Below, piece by piece: positions 52,802-61,632 of a stretch of 64,000 bases of DNA. How positions within the stretch are numbered: position 1 is the stretch's first letter; the number at the start of each line of letters is the position of its first letter. Source of the stretch: Arcticibacterium sp964021845. GTDB taxonomy: Bacteria > Bacteroidota > Bacteroidia > Cytophagales > Spirosomataceae. A model generated the notes under the pieces. That model had not been told where the DNA came from, ran no database searches, and saw only the letters and a program-made list of their open reading frames with translations. Both the position numbers and the translations under genes were made by a program. The stretch lies in assembly GCF_964021845.1 (NCBI RefSeq), contig NZ_CAXHZC010000007.1, forward strand, positions 186,001 to 250,000, in the 5' to 3' direction.

Positions 52802-54355
52802 TTAGTCCTCAGTACCTTGGCTTCCCCACCAGTCGGCGTTAGGCTCATAAGTATCTGACAACATTCGCTTTCTTTCTTTTTCTAATTTAGGCAGTAGTAT
52901 TTTTTGGTACTTTTCTAGCACCTTATCGTATTTTCCTTGGTCAAAAATGGGGTCTTGTTCGGCAAATTCTGCCTTAGTTTCAGCCAGCCATTTCTTAAGT
53001 TTCATATATAGTTCATCAGCCTTAACAAACTTAAGTTTACTCAAATCATTTTTTTCCTCTGGGTCATCTTGAAGGTTATACAGCTCATTCCTTTCGTCTT
53101 CCCAATAATGAATCAGCTTCCAGTCGCCTTCTCTAATAATAGAAGATGGCTCACCGCCTTGGTTTCCGTAATGTGGGTAATGCCAATACAAATCTCTATC
53201 GATTTTCTGCTTATTAGTAATTAAAGGCATAAGGTTTACGCCATCTACATGTTGAGAATTTTGAGGAGATAAACCAGCTAAACCTAACAGCGTAGGATAA
53301 AAATCCATGCCTATAACTTTATCTGAAATCACTTTAGGAGCCATGCCTGGGGCTGCTATTAAAAAAGGCTCCTTAATTCCTCCTTCCCACTGGTATCCTT
53401 TACCTCCACGAAGTGGTGCATTTGAAGTAGAAAACGCGTCTCCTGAGGCTACACCTCCATTATCAGATGTAAAGACTACAATAGTATTTTCTGCCAAACC
53501 TAATGCTTCTAACCTTTTTAAAACTATTCCCACGGCATCATCCATGGTTTCTACTAAGCCAGCATAAACGGGGTTATCTTGATGCTGACGAATAGGTAAA
53601 ACTCTTTCCATTTCAAAACCCGAGTCAGCTATTCCCGTCTCCTTAGCTTTGTCTTGATATTTCTGCCACTTTTCCTCAGTCGTTTGAATAGGACCATGAA
53701 CAGCATAAAAAGATAAAAATGCGAAGAAAGGCTTCTCCTTGTTCTCTGAAATAAAATCTGCTGTTTCATTGGCTAGCCTCATTGATAGGTTTTCACCGTT
53801 TTCACCGTCTTCCATTTTTGGGTTCTTATAGGGCGAAAAATAACCTCCAAAGGGACTACCGGCGTGATAACCTCCTACATTAATTTCAAAACCATGGTCT
53901 TCAGGATGAGAACCTTCATCTCCTAAATGCCACTTTCCTGCGAAAAATGTCCGATATCCTTCTTCTCTAAAAGCTTCTGCAATAGTAGTTTCTGTTTGCG
54001 GGAGCTCATGAATATACGTAGCAGGTAAAAGTTTACTCGCTCTTCCTGCCTTACGCCAGTCTGTTCCTGATTTCGCACCAATCCAGTCTGTGATTTGTAA
54101 CCTTGCAGGCGATTTCCCTGTCATGATAGCCGCTCTAGAAGGGCTACAAACTCTGCTCGCCGCATACCCATTTACAAAGTTTTGACTTTTGGCTGCTAAA
54201 CCATCAATATTTGGGGTTTCATAATAAGTACTTCCAGCGTACCCGAGGTCGTGATAGCCTAAATCATCGGCCAAAATAAAAACAACATTTGGCTTTTTTT
54301 GAGCCTGTACTGCAGTCCCGATTAATGTAATCAGGAGTACCTTTAAATACCTCAT
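52802..54355 (-). CDS. Sulfatase (S1 family), secreted
   Basis: 517 residues. Signal peptide to about QAQ19, metal ligands in FILADDLGYHDLGYAGSTYY, formylglycine site Cys70-Ser-Pro-Ser-Arg74 in ASRVCSPSRAAIMTGKSPAR, then FAGKWHLGDEGSHPEDHGFE, FFAFLSFYAVHGPIQTTEEK and VFTSDNGGVASGD. First gene of the operon, 34 bases ahead of the GH2 start. Paralogous to the other sulfatase but clearly diverged, suggesting removal of sulfate from a different position of the same glycan. Confidence 0.93.
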   Translation of the reverse strand: MRYLKVLLITLIGTAVQAQKKPNVVFILADDLGYHDLGYAGSTYYETPNIDGLAAKSQNFVNGYAASRVCSPSRAAIMTGKSPARLQITDWIGAKSGTDWRKAGRASKLLPATYIHELPQTETTIAEAFREEGYRTFFAGKWHLGDEGSHPEDHGFEINVGGYHAGSPFGGYFSPYKNPKMEDGENGENLSMRLANETADFISENKEKPFFAFLSFYAVHGPIQTTEEKWQKYQDKAKETGIADSGFEMERVLPIRQHQDNPVYAGLVETMDDAVGIVLKRLEALGLAENTIVVFTSDNGGVASGDAFSTSNAPLRGGKGYQWEGGIKEPFLIAAPGMAPKVISDKVIGMDFYPTLLGLAGLSPQNSQHVDGVNLMPLITNKQKIDRDLYWHYPHYGNQGGEPSSIIREGDWKLIHYWEDERNELYNLQDDPEEKNDLSKLKFVKADELYMKLKKWLAETKAEFAEQDPIFDQGKYDKVLEKYQKILLPKLEKERKRMLSDTYEPNADWWGSQGTED

Positions 54356-54497
54356 TTTTTATAACGGTTGAATAGTATGGCGAATCTACAAAAAATGATT
54401 CAAGCATTCTTCTAGTTTAAAAATGAAATTATAAATAGTTTTAACTTCCCAATTAGAAATAATCAAACCTTTACTTTAAACTATTATTCAACCCAAA

Positions 54498-55484
54498 ATG
54501 AGAAGACTAACTATTCTAGCACTATTCCCTTTACTCCTTTTATTGTCCTGTAAAGAAGGTAAATCTGTAGAAAAAACCAAAGTCATTTTTGACACCGATG
54601 CTAACAATGAACTAGATGACCAGCACGCCCTTGCCTACCTTTTAAGTAATGGTGACTACTTTGATATTAAAGGAGTAACTGTAAATGCTACGCCCAGTGG
54701 AGGTGAAATTAATTTACATTATGATGAGGCTGAAAGAATATTGAAACTCTATAATCTTTCGGGTCAAATCCCTCTATTTAACGGAGCCAATGCAAATTTT
54801 GAAGATATTATAGCCTCAGACTCCCTTGAAGGTGATGGTTCGGCGGCGGTTGATTTTATGATTGAAGAAGCCAACAAAGGAGGCTTAACTATTATAGCTG
54901 TAGGAAAACTTACAAATGTGGCTTTGGCACTAAAAAAAGACCCAACTTTTGCTGAAAAAGTAAGGTTGGTTTGGCTTGGCTCTAATTATCCAGAACCAGG
55001 AGAGTATAATCAAAACAGCGACCCTGCGTCTATTAATTATTTACTTGATTCTAATATTCCTTTTGAAATGGTAACTGTACGATATGGCGATCCGTCTGGT
55101 ACCGATGCGGTCAAAGCCCTTCAATCTGACATTCAAGAAAAAATGGTGGGACTGGGGCCTGAAGCCACAGAAGAGATTACAGGTAGACACGGTGATACTT
55201 TTAGTCATTTTGGCGACTATGCTATTAACCTTTTTGACCATATTTCAATGCACGGCACTACTCCTTCTAGGCCTCTTTTTGATATGGTAGCAGTGGCTAT
55301 TGTTAAAAATCCATCTTGGGGAGAAGCGAACGAAATACCTGCTCCTATCTTGGAAAATGAAGAATGGAAAGAACGACCAAACAACACAAGAAAAATTACG
55401 GTTTGGGAAAACTTTGACAAAGAAAATATCATGACAGACTTTTACAGCCGAATGGAAAATTACACGCTCCCTGAAACGAAATAG
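54498..55484 (+). CDS. Nucleoside hydrolase lipoprotein
   Basis: 328 residues. Lipoprotein signal MRRLTILALFPLLLLLSC (Cys18). The calcium/ribose site is FDTDANNELDDQHAL (Asp32, Asp34, Asp40, Asp41), a variant of the inosine-uridine hydrolase motif DTDxGxDD with Asn for Gly. HISMHGTTPSRPLFDMVAVA is the conserved C-terminal part. Cleaves the N-glycosidic bond of nucleosides, here outside the cytoplasm. Four bases ahead of ribokinase, which would trap the released ribose after uptake. Confidence 0.88.
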   Translation: MRRLTILALFPLLLLLSCKEGKSVEKTKVIFDTDANNELDDQHALAYLLSNGDYFDIKGVTVNATPSGGEINLHYDEAERILKLYNLSGQIPLFNGANANFEDIIASDSLEGDGSAAVDFMIEEANKGGLTIIAVGKLTNVALALKKDPTFAEKVRLVWLGSNYPEPGEYNQNSDPASINYLLDSNIPFEMVTVRYGDPSGTDAVKALQSDIQEKMVGLGPEATEEITGRHGDTFSHFGDYAINLFDHISMHGTTPSRPLFDMVAVAIVKNPSWGEANEIPAPILENEEWKERPNNTRKITVWENFDKENIMTDFYSRMENYTLPETK

Positions 55485-55488
55485 ACTA

Positions 55489-56397
55489 ATGCAGAAACCT
55501 AGAGTTTTAGTTATAGGCAGTGCCAACACCGATATGGTGGTAAAAACTTCCAGACTCCCAAAACCTGGCGAAACGATCTTAGGAGGTGACTTTTTTCTTT
55601 TCCCTGGGGGCAAAGGAGCTAATCAAGCTGTAGCAGCTGCAAGGCTTGAAGGCGAAGTGACTTTCGTTTGTAATTTGGGAAATGACGTTTTCGGCAAGGA
55701 GTCATTAGCAGGTTTTGAAAAAGATAAAATCAACACATCTTTGATAGGCTTAGAAGACGGAAAACCTTCAGGAGTAGCCGTTATAACGGTCAACGAAAAT
55801 GCTGAAAACACGATTGTAGTTGCCCCTGGGGCAAATGTAAGTTTGACGTCAGAAAAGATACTAAAAATTGAAGCCTCTTTTCAGGCTGCTGACATTATTT
55901 TGACACAGTTAGAAACTCCTATAGGAAGCACAGAGGTAATAGCCAATTTGGCAAAAAAGTATAACAAAAAGCTAGTTCTCAATCCTGCTCCTGCTAATGA
56001 ACTTTCAGCAAATATTTTAAACGGTTTATTCCTAATCACACCAAATGAAACTGAAACGGAGCTCTTAACTGGTGTTTACCCAGACAGCATAGAAAAGTGC
56101 AAAGAAGCCGCAGCTATCTTCCTAAAAAAGGGGGTCGAAAACATTATTATCACATTAGGAAAACAAGGAGCATTCTACGCTTCTAAAAACGAAAACTTCC
56201 TAATCGAAAGTGAAAAAGTAAAAGCCATTGACACCACAGCCGCTGGCGATGTATTTAATGGAGCTTTGACGGTAAGTTTAGCTCAAAACAAATCATGGAA
56301 ACAATCAATAGCATTTGCGAATAAAGCTGCCGCCATTTCCGTAACTAGGATGGGAGCTCAAAGTTCTGCTCCTTATCTTACTGAATTAAAGAATTAA
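55489..56397 (+). CDS. rbsK: Ribokinase (PfkB family)
   Basis: 302 residues. N-terminal VLVIGSANTDMVVKTSRLPK, PGGKGANQAVAAARLEG (about 39-55) and the PfkB signature with catalytic Asp DTTAAGDVFNGAL (about 246-258). Phosphorylates ribose to ribose-5-phosphate. Translationally close to the nucleoside hydrolase, so the two genes form a ribose-salvage unit. The stop overlaps the end of the convergent beta-helix gene by 4 bases. Confidence 0.9.
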   Translation: MQKPRVLVIGSANTDMVVKTSRLPKPGETILGGDFFLFPGGKGANQAVAAARLEGEVTFVCNLGNDVFGKESLAGFEKDKINTSLIGLEDGKPSGVAVITVNENAENTIVVAPGANVSLTSEKILKIEASFQAADIILTQLETPIGSTEVIANLAKKYNKKLVLNPAPANELSANILNGLFLITPNETETELLTGVYPDSIEKCKEAAAIFLKKGVENIIITLGKQGAFYASKNENFLIESEKVKAIDTTAAGDVFNGALTVSLAQNKSWKQSIAFANKAAAISVTRMGAQSSAPYLTELKN

Positions 56398-58121
56398 GGG
56401 CAACCACCATTCCCTATCTCTGCCCTAAAAACCGTCGCCTCACCATTCGTGGGTGCCACCGAAAAACCAGATTTAAGTAAAATGAAGTTTCTAGCTTTAA
56501 AAATAGAATTATTGGTATTTAAAATAGGCCACTCAGTAGAAATGGAAGGCATACCAACATATTTGGGATTCATGCCATTTTCAATATTTCTCTCAATAAT
56601 CAAGGGCTCCGACTCTCCAAATTCATAGGCTCCAATATCTGGGTTGCCCGCTCTATCGAATGCTCTGATATCTTCTTTGGGAGCACCAGAAAGTGTCCCT
56701 TGGTTTATGGCAGGCGAAGTGCATTTTAGTTTAAAGTTAAGATTCGCAGCATCTTCAAATTTAGGTTCTTGATTATTTATAATTCCCGTACCAGTGCTAT
56801 AAATGCTATTTTCTTGAGTTATGCAATGTTCTACAGTTGGTAAACTATTATTACTATTTAAAATATCAGAACCTTGAAAATTAGCAGAACCCGATTGAAA
56901 ATTACTCCAAAAGATGGAGTTATAAATTTTAGGATGAGCATAAAATTCATTGTAGATCGCTCCACCAGAATTTGCTGAATTTGAAGCAAAGGTAGCATTG
57001 AATATAGTTGGGGAATTTCTATTAAAAATCCCCCCTCCAGAATCCGCCGAATTTAAGATAAAAATAGAATTAATTATACTTTGAATGGAGGAATGCGAAA
57101 GGAATATCCCCCCCCCCTGACTATTTGCCAAATTCGAAACAAAGGTCGAATTAATTATAGTTAAGTTCGAATTTGGAGTATGATAAATCGCACCACCATT
57201 CAAATGTGCATAATTCGAATTGAAGGACGAATTAGCTATAAATCTTGAAGAGGAAGAAAAATTAAGCACGGCACCACCAACAACAGCCGAATTTGAAATA
57301 AAGGTCGAATTAACTATAGAAGTAGAATTGGAATAAGAGTTTAACATCGCACCACCACCAAAATCAGCCGAATTTGAAATAAAAGTCGAATTCATTATTA
57401 CTGGAGAAGATGATGGAGAATTATACATTCCCCCTCCAGTATTATAAACAGAATTTGAAGTGAAAGTTAAATTAGTTATAGTTGGAGAAGAATACGCGTT
57501 ATACATTCCTCCTCCATCATATTTATATAACCTTTTAAAGACGTAAGTAATATAACCATCTTGCAAATCATTAGCATTTCCACCACTGATAGTAAATCCA
57601 TCCAAAAGAGCATCAGGTGTCAAGTCAGCAGTAATAATAACATGATAAGCGTTTTCGTCATTGCCCATAAATGATAGTTCAGCCCCACCGCCTGTGACTA
57701 CGTCATTATTAGCAAAGTCCCCGCTAAGGAGGGTTAAGTTTGAAGTCCAATCTCGTTCAGAAAGGAGTGTTTCTGTTCCTGAAAAACCTCCATAGATTTT
57801 CATATTAGTATGGAGATGAAACGCGTTGTTTCTATCGAGTACTCCTGTAGAAATCGTCCCGTCTGGAGCGTCTTTAGGTAGATAAGTTCCGGCAGCTACC
57901 CAAATAGTATCATTAATAACAGAGACGTCTATAGCATCTTGTAAATCAGTATAGGCATCGAACCATGAGTTTCCGTTATTATTACCTACAGCATCCTGTT
58001 TAACATACCGTACAGTAGCCATCAAAAATGAGCTATGATACATAAAAAGAATAATCAAAAATAAAGACTTCTTAAATCTCAGTTTTGTAACTATTCCTGA
58101 ATTATTGCAGTTTATCTTCAT
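56394..58121 (-). CDS. Beta-helix repeat surface protein with homopolymeric G tract
   Basis: 575 residues. Signal peptide (LFLIILFMYHSSFLMA). The start of a right-handed beta-helix of the choice-of-anchor Q type (VRYVKQDAVGNNNGNSWFDA, IWVAAGTYLPKDA) is followed by about seven 26-residue turns of the form NSTFISNSA...GGG/GGAxxN (about residues 210-400). A C-terminal segment (FKARNFILLKSGFSV, then FRAEIGNGGCP) resembles the 3-coathanger stack domain of secreted Bacteroidota proteins. A run of ten G (10 C on the plus strand, 57108-57117) at about residue 335 could slip and switch the gene off. Function unknown, possibly adhesin or polysaccharide-binding. Confidence 0.8.
   Translation of the reverse strand: MKINCNNSGIVTKLRFKKSLFLIILFMYHSSFLMATVRYVKQDAVGNNNGNSWFDAYTDLQDAIDVSVINDTIWVAAGTYLPKDAPDGTISTGVLDRNNAFHLHTNMKIYGGFSGTETLLSERDWTSNLTLLSGDFANNDVVTGGGAELSFMGNDENAYHVIITADLTPDALLDGFTISGGNANDLQDGYITYVFKRLYKYDGGGMYNAYSSPTITNLTFTSNSVYNTGGGMYNSPSSSPVIMNSTFISNSADFGGGAMLNSYSNSTSIVNSTFISNSAVVGGAVLNFSSSSRFIANSSFNSNYAHLNGGAIYHTPNSNLTIINSTFVSNLANSQGGGIFLSHSSIQSIINSIFILNSADSGGGIFNRNSPTIFNATFASNSANSGGAIYNEFYAHPKIYNSIFWSNFQSGSANFQGSDILNSNNSLPTVEHCITQENSIYSTGTGIINNQEPKFEDAANLNFKLKCTSPAINQGTLSGAPKEDIRAFDRAGNPDIGAYEFGESEPLIIERNIENGMNPKYVGMPSISTEWPILNTNNSIFKARNFILLKSGFSVAPTNGEATVFRAEIGNGGCP
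56935..57530 (-). repeat. Tandem imperfect repeats of about 78 bases in the beta-helix gene
   Basis: Units recur at about 57128, 57208, 57286 and 57366 on the plus strand with the shared core (gcc)gaatttgaaataaaggtc, about 78-80 bases apart, corresponding to one 26-residue helix turn. Such repeats can expand or contract by recombination. Confidence 0.65.
57108..57117 (-). repeat. G10 homopolymer tract within coding sequence
   Basis: Ten consecutive C on the plus strand, in frame as CAG-GGG-GGG-GGG (Gln-Gly-Gly-Gly) on the coding strand. The other helix turns encode the equivalent Gly residues with mixed codons, so the pure run is not forced by the protein. Confidence 0.85.
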
Positions 58122-58330
58122 TTTAAGCCTTCTATTTTATGTAATTCCAATCCAAGATTCCCCCTAATTCAATCGCTAAAACTACCAGTTTTGATTCAAA
58201 TATGAAGACTTATCAATATGAATGTAGAGTTAACATTAATTGCTCCCAATCTACTTAAATTAATATAATATTTCCTCGGTAAATATGTTTATTCCGAATT
58301 TTTAAACAAAAAAAAGGGTTTTAAATTTCT

Positions 58331-60166
58331 ATGGCCCCTCCTGCTCTAAAAACATTAAAACCGAAAACCTTCAACTTTAAAGAAAGCTTTGAAGCTTTAC
58401 GGTACGTTCCCCGATTTTTTAAGAAAGTAAGGGAAGTAAGTCCGCTACTTTTTTTCTTCAATATTCTTTCAAGACTCATTGATGCTATAACCCCAGTTTT
58501 GATGCTGTGGGTAGGTAAAATGATTATTGACGAAGTTATTTTGCAAGTAAGTCTGACAGAAAAAGACCTCAAACAGCTATGGATTCTAGTCGGTCTTGAG
58601 TTAGGACTTGCGGTACTGTCTGACCTCTTAAAAAGAGGTGTAAACCTTACCGATGCACTTTTAGGCGACCAATATTCTAATGCATCCTCTGTAGAACTTA
58701 TTCAAAAAACAGCTGAGTTAAATTTAGAGCAATTAGAAGACGCTGAATTTTACGATAAACTAGAAAGAGCTAGACGCCAAACCACCAACAGGGTGGGTTT
58801 AATGTCAAATATTTTGACACAAACGCAAGATATCATTGTCATTGTTTCTTTGCTAACTGGTTTGGTAGTTTTTGAACCCTGGCTCATTGTGCTGCTTATT
58901 GTTTCCATTATTCCCACCGTTATCAACGAAATTAAATTTAGTGGCACCAGTTACTCTTTATCGCGTAGCTGGACATCTGAACGCCGCGAATTAGATTACC
59001 TCCGCTATGCGGGTGCATCAGACGTTACCGCCAAAGAAGTAAAGCTTTTTGGACTAGCGGATTACCTGGCAAATAGATTTAAAATCTTGTCTGACAAATA
59101 TTACGAAGCGAACAAAAAACTAGCCGTTCAGCGAGCATCATGGGGCTCAGCTTTTAATGTTTTAGGTACAGGAGCTTATTATGGAGCTTATGTTTTAATT
59201 CTTATGAGAACCGTAGCTGGCGTGCTTACCATTGGTGATTTGACATTTCTTTCAGGCTCATTTAGCAGCCTTCGGAATAAATTACAGGGCTTTTTTACCC
59301 GTTTTACACAAATCACAGAAAGCTCTCTTTATCTTAAAGACTACTTTGAGTTTTTAGACATTCAGAATGTAGAACTTGAAAAAACCGACCATTTGCCCCT
59401 TCCTGCTGAAATCAAAACTGGTTTCGAATTTAAGAATGTAGGTTTTCACTATCCAAACTCAGAAAGATGGGTGGTAAGAGGCATCAACTTCAAATTACTA
59501 GCTAACGAAAAGCTAGCTTTTGTAGGTGAAAACGGAGCAGGAAAAACGACATTGATAAAGCTTCTTTTACGATTTTATGACCCAACCGAGGGTCAAATCC
59601 TACTAGAAGGCATTGATATCAAAAAATACGATAGAGCAGCTTATCAACAATATTTTGGTGTGATATTTCAGGACTTTGTCAAATATGAACTCACCATTAG
59701 AGAAAATGTGGCAGTTGGGAAAATTGACCAGATAGAAAACGTGAATCAATTAGAAAACGCCGCTGAAAAAAGCTTGGCAAATCAGGTGATTGATGAAATG
59801 CCTTCTGGCTTAGACCAGCAGTTGGGAAGACGTTTTAAAAACGGCAAAGACCTCTCTGGTGGACAGTGGCAAAAAATAGCATTGGCGAGAGCATACATGA
59901 AAGACGCCAAAGTATTGATTTTAGATGAGCCCACTTCAGCTCTGGATGCGAGAGCGGAGTTTGAAGCTTTTCAGCGATTCATTGGTTTGACTAAAGGAAA
60001 AACCGCCGTCATAATTTCTCACAGGTTTAGCACTGTAAGAATGGCAGACCGAATCATGGTTTTAAAAGACGGTAAAGTGCTGGAAATAGGCACGCATGAG
60101 GAGCTGATGGCTAATAAGACACTTTATGCCGAATTATTTAATTTACAGGCTGCGGGGTATCAGTAA
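58331..60166 (+). CDS. ABC transporter, fused permease and ATPase
   Basis: 611 residues. An N-terminal six-helix exporter domain (about 30-330) is followed by an ATPase: Walker A VGENGAGKTTLIKLLLRF, Q-loop GVIFQDFVKYELTIREN, signature DLSGGQWQKIALARAY, Walker B KVLILDEPTSALDA, H-loop ISHRFST. Half-transporter that acts as a dimer to export lipid, peptide or drug; the substrate is unknown. No partner genes alongside. Confidence 0.92.
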   Translation: MAPPALKTLKPKTFNFKESFEALRYVPRFFKKVREVSPLLFFFNILSRLIDAITPVLMLWVGKMIIDEVILQVSLTEKDLKQLWILVGLELGLAVLSDLLKRGVNLTDALLGDQYSNASSVELIQKTAELNLEQLEDAEFYDKLERARRQTTNRVGLMSNILTQTQDIIVIVSLLTGLVVFEPWLIVLLIVSIIPTVINEIKFSGTSYSLSRSWTSERRELDYLRYAGASDVTAKEVKLFGLADYLANRFKILSDKYYEANKKLAVQRASWGSAFNVLGTGAYYGAYVLILMRTVAGVLTIGDLTFLSGSFSSLRNKLQGFFTRFTQITESSLYLKDYFEFLDIQNVELEKTDHLPLPAEIKTGFEFKNVGFHYPNSERWVVRGINFKLLANEKLAFVGENGAGKTTLIKLLLRFYDPTEGQILLEGIDIKKYDRAAYQQYFGVIFQDFVKYELTIRENVAVGKIDQIENVNQLENAAEKSLANQVIDEMPSGLDQQLGRRFKNGKDLSGGQWQKIALARAYMKDAKVLILDEPTSALDARAEFEAFQRFIGLTKGKTAVIISHRFSTVRMADRIMVLKDGKVLEIGTHEELMANKTLYAELFNLQAAGYQ

Positions 60167-60223
60167 GCTGCCTCATACAACCTTTTAGCCTCAATGAGCG
60201 TCTAAGGATAAAAATAGAATATC

Positions 60224-60721
60224 ATGTTAAATAAAGTTGCTTTTGTTATCATAGGATTATTAATGACACAACTAGATTCTTGCGAAAAAGTGGACATAGT
60301 CATAAAAGAAGATTTGGCGGGAGAATGGGTTTTAAAGAACGTTTTCTTAAGCGATGCCATGGATTCACCTTGTGGTTGGGAGGTGGAAAAACACGAACCC
60401 TTAACACTTAAAGTAGCAAAAGACGGCGACAATTATTCTATCAGTGGAAAGTCTGCAATCAACTCTTATTTTGGTTCTTTAGAAGTTATTTCTTTTGATG
60501 AAAAAAGCCGTACAGGTAAAATACAAACAAGTCCTATAGGAAGCACTAAAATGGCGGGTCCAGAAAATTTGATGAATTGTGAAACTCGTTTTCTATCACA
60601 GTTAGATACCGCTACTGATTTTGCCTTTGATGATAATGGCGAACTAAGAATTGGAAACTTTAGGGACGAAAACAGCCACCCAAGAGATGGTGGCTATTAT
60701 CTTATTTTTGAGAAGAAGTAG
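60224..60721 (+). CDS. Small lipoprotein, META/lipocalin-like
   Basis: 165 residues. Signal MLNKVAFVIIGLLMTQLDSC with lipobox LDSC. The mature part begins LAGEWVLKNVFLSD and has a beta-rich segment GKSAINSYFGSLEVISFDEK that resembles the META/HslJ fold, then PENLMNCETRFLSQLDTATD and a closing YYLIFEKK. The family assignment is weak. Two Cys in the mature part could form a disulfide. Own terminator follows. Confidence 0.65.
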   Translation: MLNKVAFVIIGLLMTQLDSCEKVDIVIKEDLAGEWVLKNVFLSDAMDSPCGWEVEKHEPLTLKVAKDGDNYSISGKSAINSYFGSLEVISFDEKSRTGKIQTSPIGSTKMAGPENLMNCETRFLSQLDTATDFAFDDNGELRIGNFRDENSHPRDGGYYLIFEKK

Positions 60722-60743
60722 AATACTTCTTTCTCATAACTTT

Positions 60744-60771
60744 AAACTCTACCCCAATAAGGTAGAGTTTT
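60744..60771 (+). terminator. Terminator after the META-like lipoprotein
   Basis: AAACTCTACC (60744-60753), seven-base loop, GGTAGAGTTT (60761-60770), then a T-rich stretch. Confidence 0.8.
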
Positions 60772-60826
60772 CTATTTTACTATAATTCAATAATTTATTA
60801 TTGCTTTTCGATAAACATTTTTGACA

Positions 60827-60848
60827 TTTGTTTCTAACTAGAAACAAA
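60827..60848. promoter_or_regulatory. Palindromic operator before the DUF2975-XRE operon
   Basis: TTTGTTTCTA (60827-60836), two-base centre AC, TAGAAACAAA (60839-60848): a perfect 10-bp inverted repeat ending 5 bases before the start codon at 60854. Size and position fit a binding site for the XRE regulator encoded second in the operon. The left half GTTTCTAAC recurs at 61590-61598. Confidence 0.65.
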
Positions 60849-60853
60849 CTCTC

Positions 60854-61381
60854 ATGTCAAACAAAACAAACAACGTCCTGAACGTACTTCGGATAATCTC
60901 TTGGATTGCTCTGATTGGCTATGCCATAGAAGCAGGAAGCATGTTGATTTCCTTCGCAATTAGTCTTAAAAATCCTGTAGCAGCTAGCGACTTGTATAAA
61001 GGTTTGAACCTTAGCGGAGCTCTTAATATGGGTTCGTGGAAATACTTTTCCGCATTTAGTTTAGTAGTGGCTGTACCTATTTTAAAAGCGACTGTATGGT
61101 TTAAGATTATGCAGTTATTAACCAAACTTGATGTCATCAAACCATTTCACCCAAGCATGCCAAAGAAGTTTGAAAACATAGCTTATGACCTATTCGCGAT
61201 AGGTATGCTCATTTTCCTTTCAAATTCTTATAACAAATACTTAAATAAGTTTGCCGACACTCTATTACCAACGAGCCATACCGTGGAGTCTTACCTTTTT
61301 ATGGCTGCATTGGTTTATGTGCTATCACAAATTTTCAAAAAAGGCATAGAGCTTCAATCCGAAAACGAACTAACCGTATAA
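60854..61381 (+). CDS. DUF2975 membrane protein
   Basis: 175 residues with four membrane helices (IISWIALIGYAIEAGSMLIS, FSAFSLVVAVPILKATVWFK, NIAYDLFAIGMLIFLSNSYN, SYLFMAALVYVLSQIFKKGI). The family always occurs next to a small XRE regulator, like B. subtilis YoaS with YozG. The role is unknown; it may sense a membrane signal. The XRE gene follows after 2 bases. Confidence 0.82.
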   Translation: MSNKTNNVLNVLRIISWIALIGYAIEAGSMLISFAISLKNPVAASDLYKGLNLSGALNMGSWKYFSAFSLVVAVPILKATVWFKIMQLLTKLDVIKPFHPSMPKKFENIAYDLFAIGMLIFLSNSYNKYLNKFADTLLPTSHTVESYLFMAALVYVLSQIFKKGIELQSENELTV

Positions 61382-61383
61382 TT

Positions 61384-61590
61384 ATGCCCATCATAGTAAA
61401 CCTAGACGTCATGATGGCAAAACGGAAAATCTCGCTGCAAGATTTAGCCGAGAAGGTAGAAATAACCAATGCCAATCTGTCTATCTTGAAAACAGGAAAA
61501 GCGAAAGCTGTGCGTTTTAGCACTTTGGAAGCGATATGCCGTGTTTTAGAATGCCAACCTGGTGATATTTTAAAGTTCCAAGCAGAATAG
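61384..61590 (+). CDS. XRE-family small regulator (YozG-like)
   Basis: 68 residues. MPIIVNLDVMMAKRKISLQD, helix-turn-helix LAEKVEITNANLSILKTGKA, then VRFSTLEAICRVLECQPGDI is the standard sequence of the YozG-type Cro/C1 regulators that pair with DUF2975. Likely represses or activates its own operon through the palindrome at 60827-60848. Confidence 0.9.
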   Translation: MPIIVNLDVMMAKRKISLQDLAEKVEITNANLSILKTGKAKAVRFSTLEAICRVLECQPGDILKFQAE

Positions 61591-61598
61591 TTTCTAAC
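61590..61598 (+). promoter_or_regulatory. Operator half-site upstream of the AGMO-like gene
   Basis: GTTTCTAAC repeats the left half of the palindrome at 60827-60848. It lies 8 bases upstream of the -7 box at 61607, where a bound regulator would meet RNA polymerase. The other half is only partly kept. Confidence 0.35.
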
Positions 61599-61606
61599 CA
61601 AAGTTC

Positions 61607-61614
61607 TATTTTTG
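61607..61614 (+). promoter_or_regulatory. -7 box for the AGMO-like hydroxylase
   Basis: TATTTTTG, exact TAnnTTTG, 18 bases before the ATG. It overlaps the in-frame TTG 61612, so that codon is not the start. Confidence 0.45.
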
Positions 61615-61632
61615 ATAAAGACCCTATCAAAA

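Noticed and set aside
56935..57530. Possible CRISPR array
   Set aside because: The repeats are imperfect, in frame, about 78 bases apart and encode beta-helix turns; no spacer-repeat structure and no cas genes.
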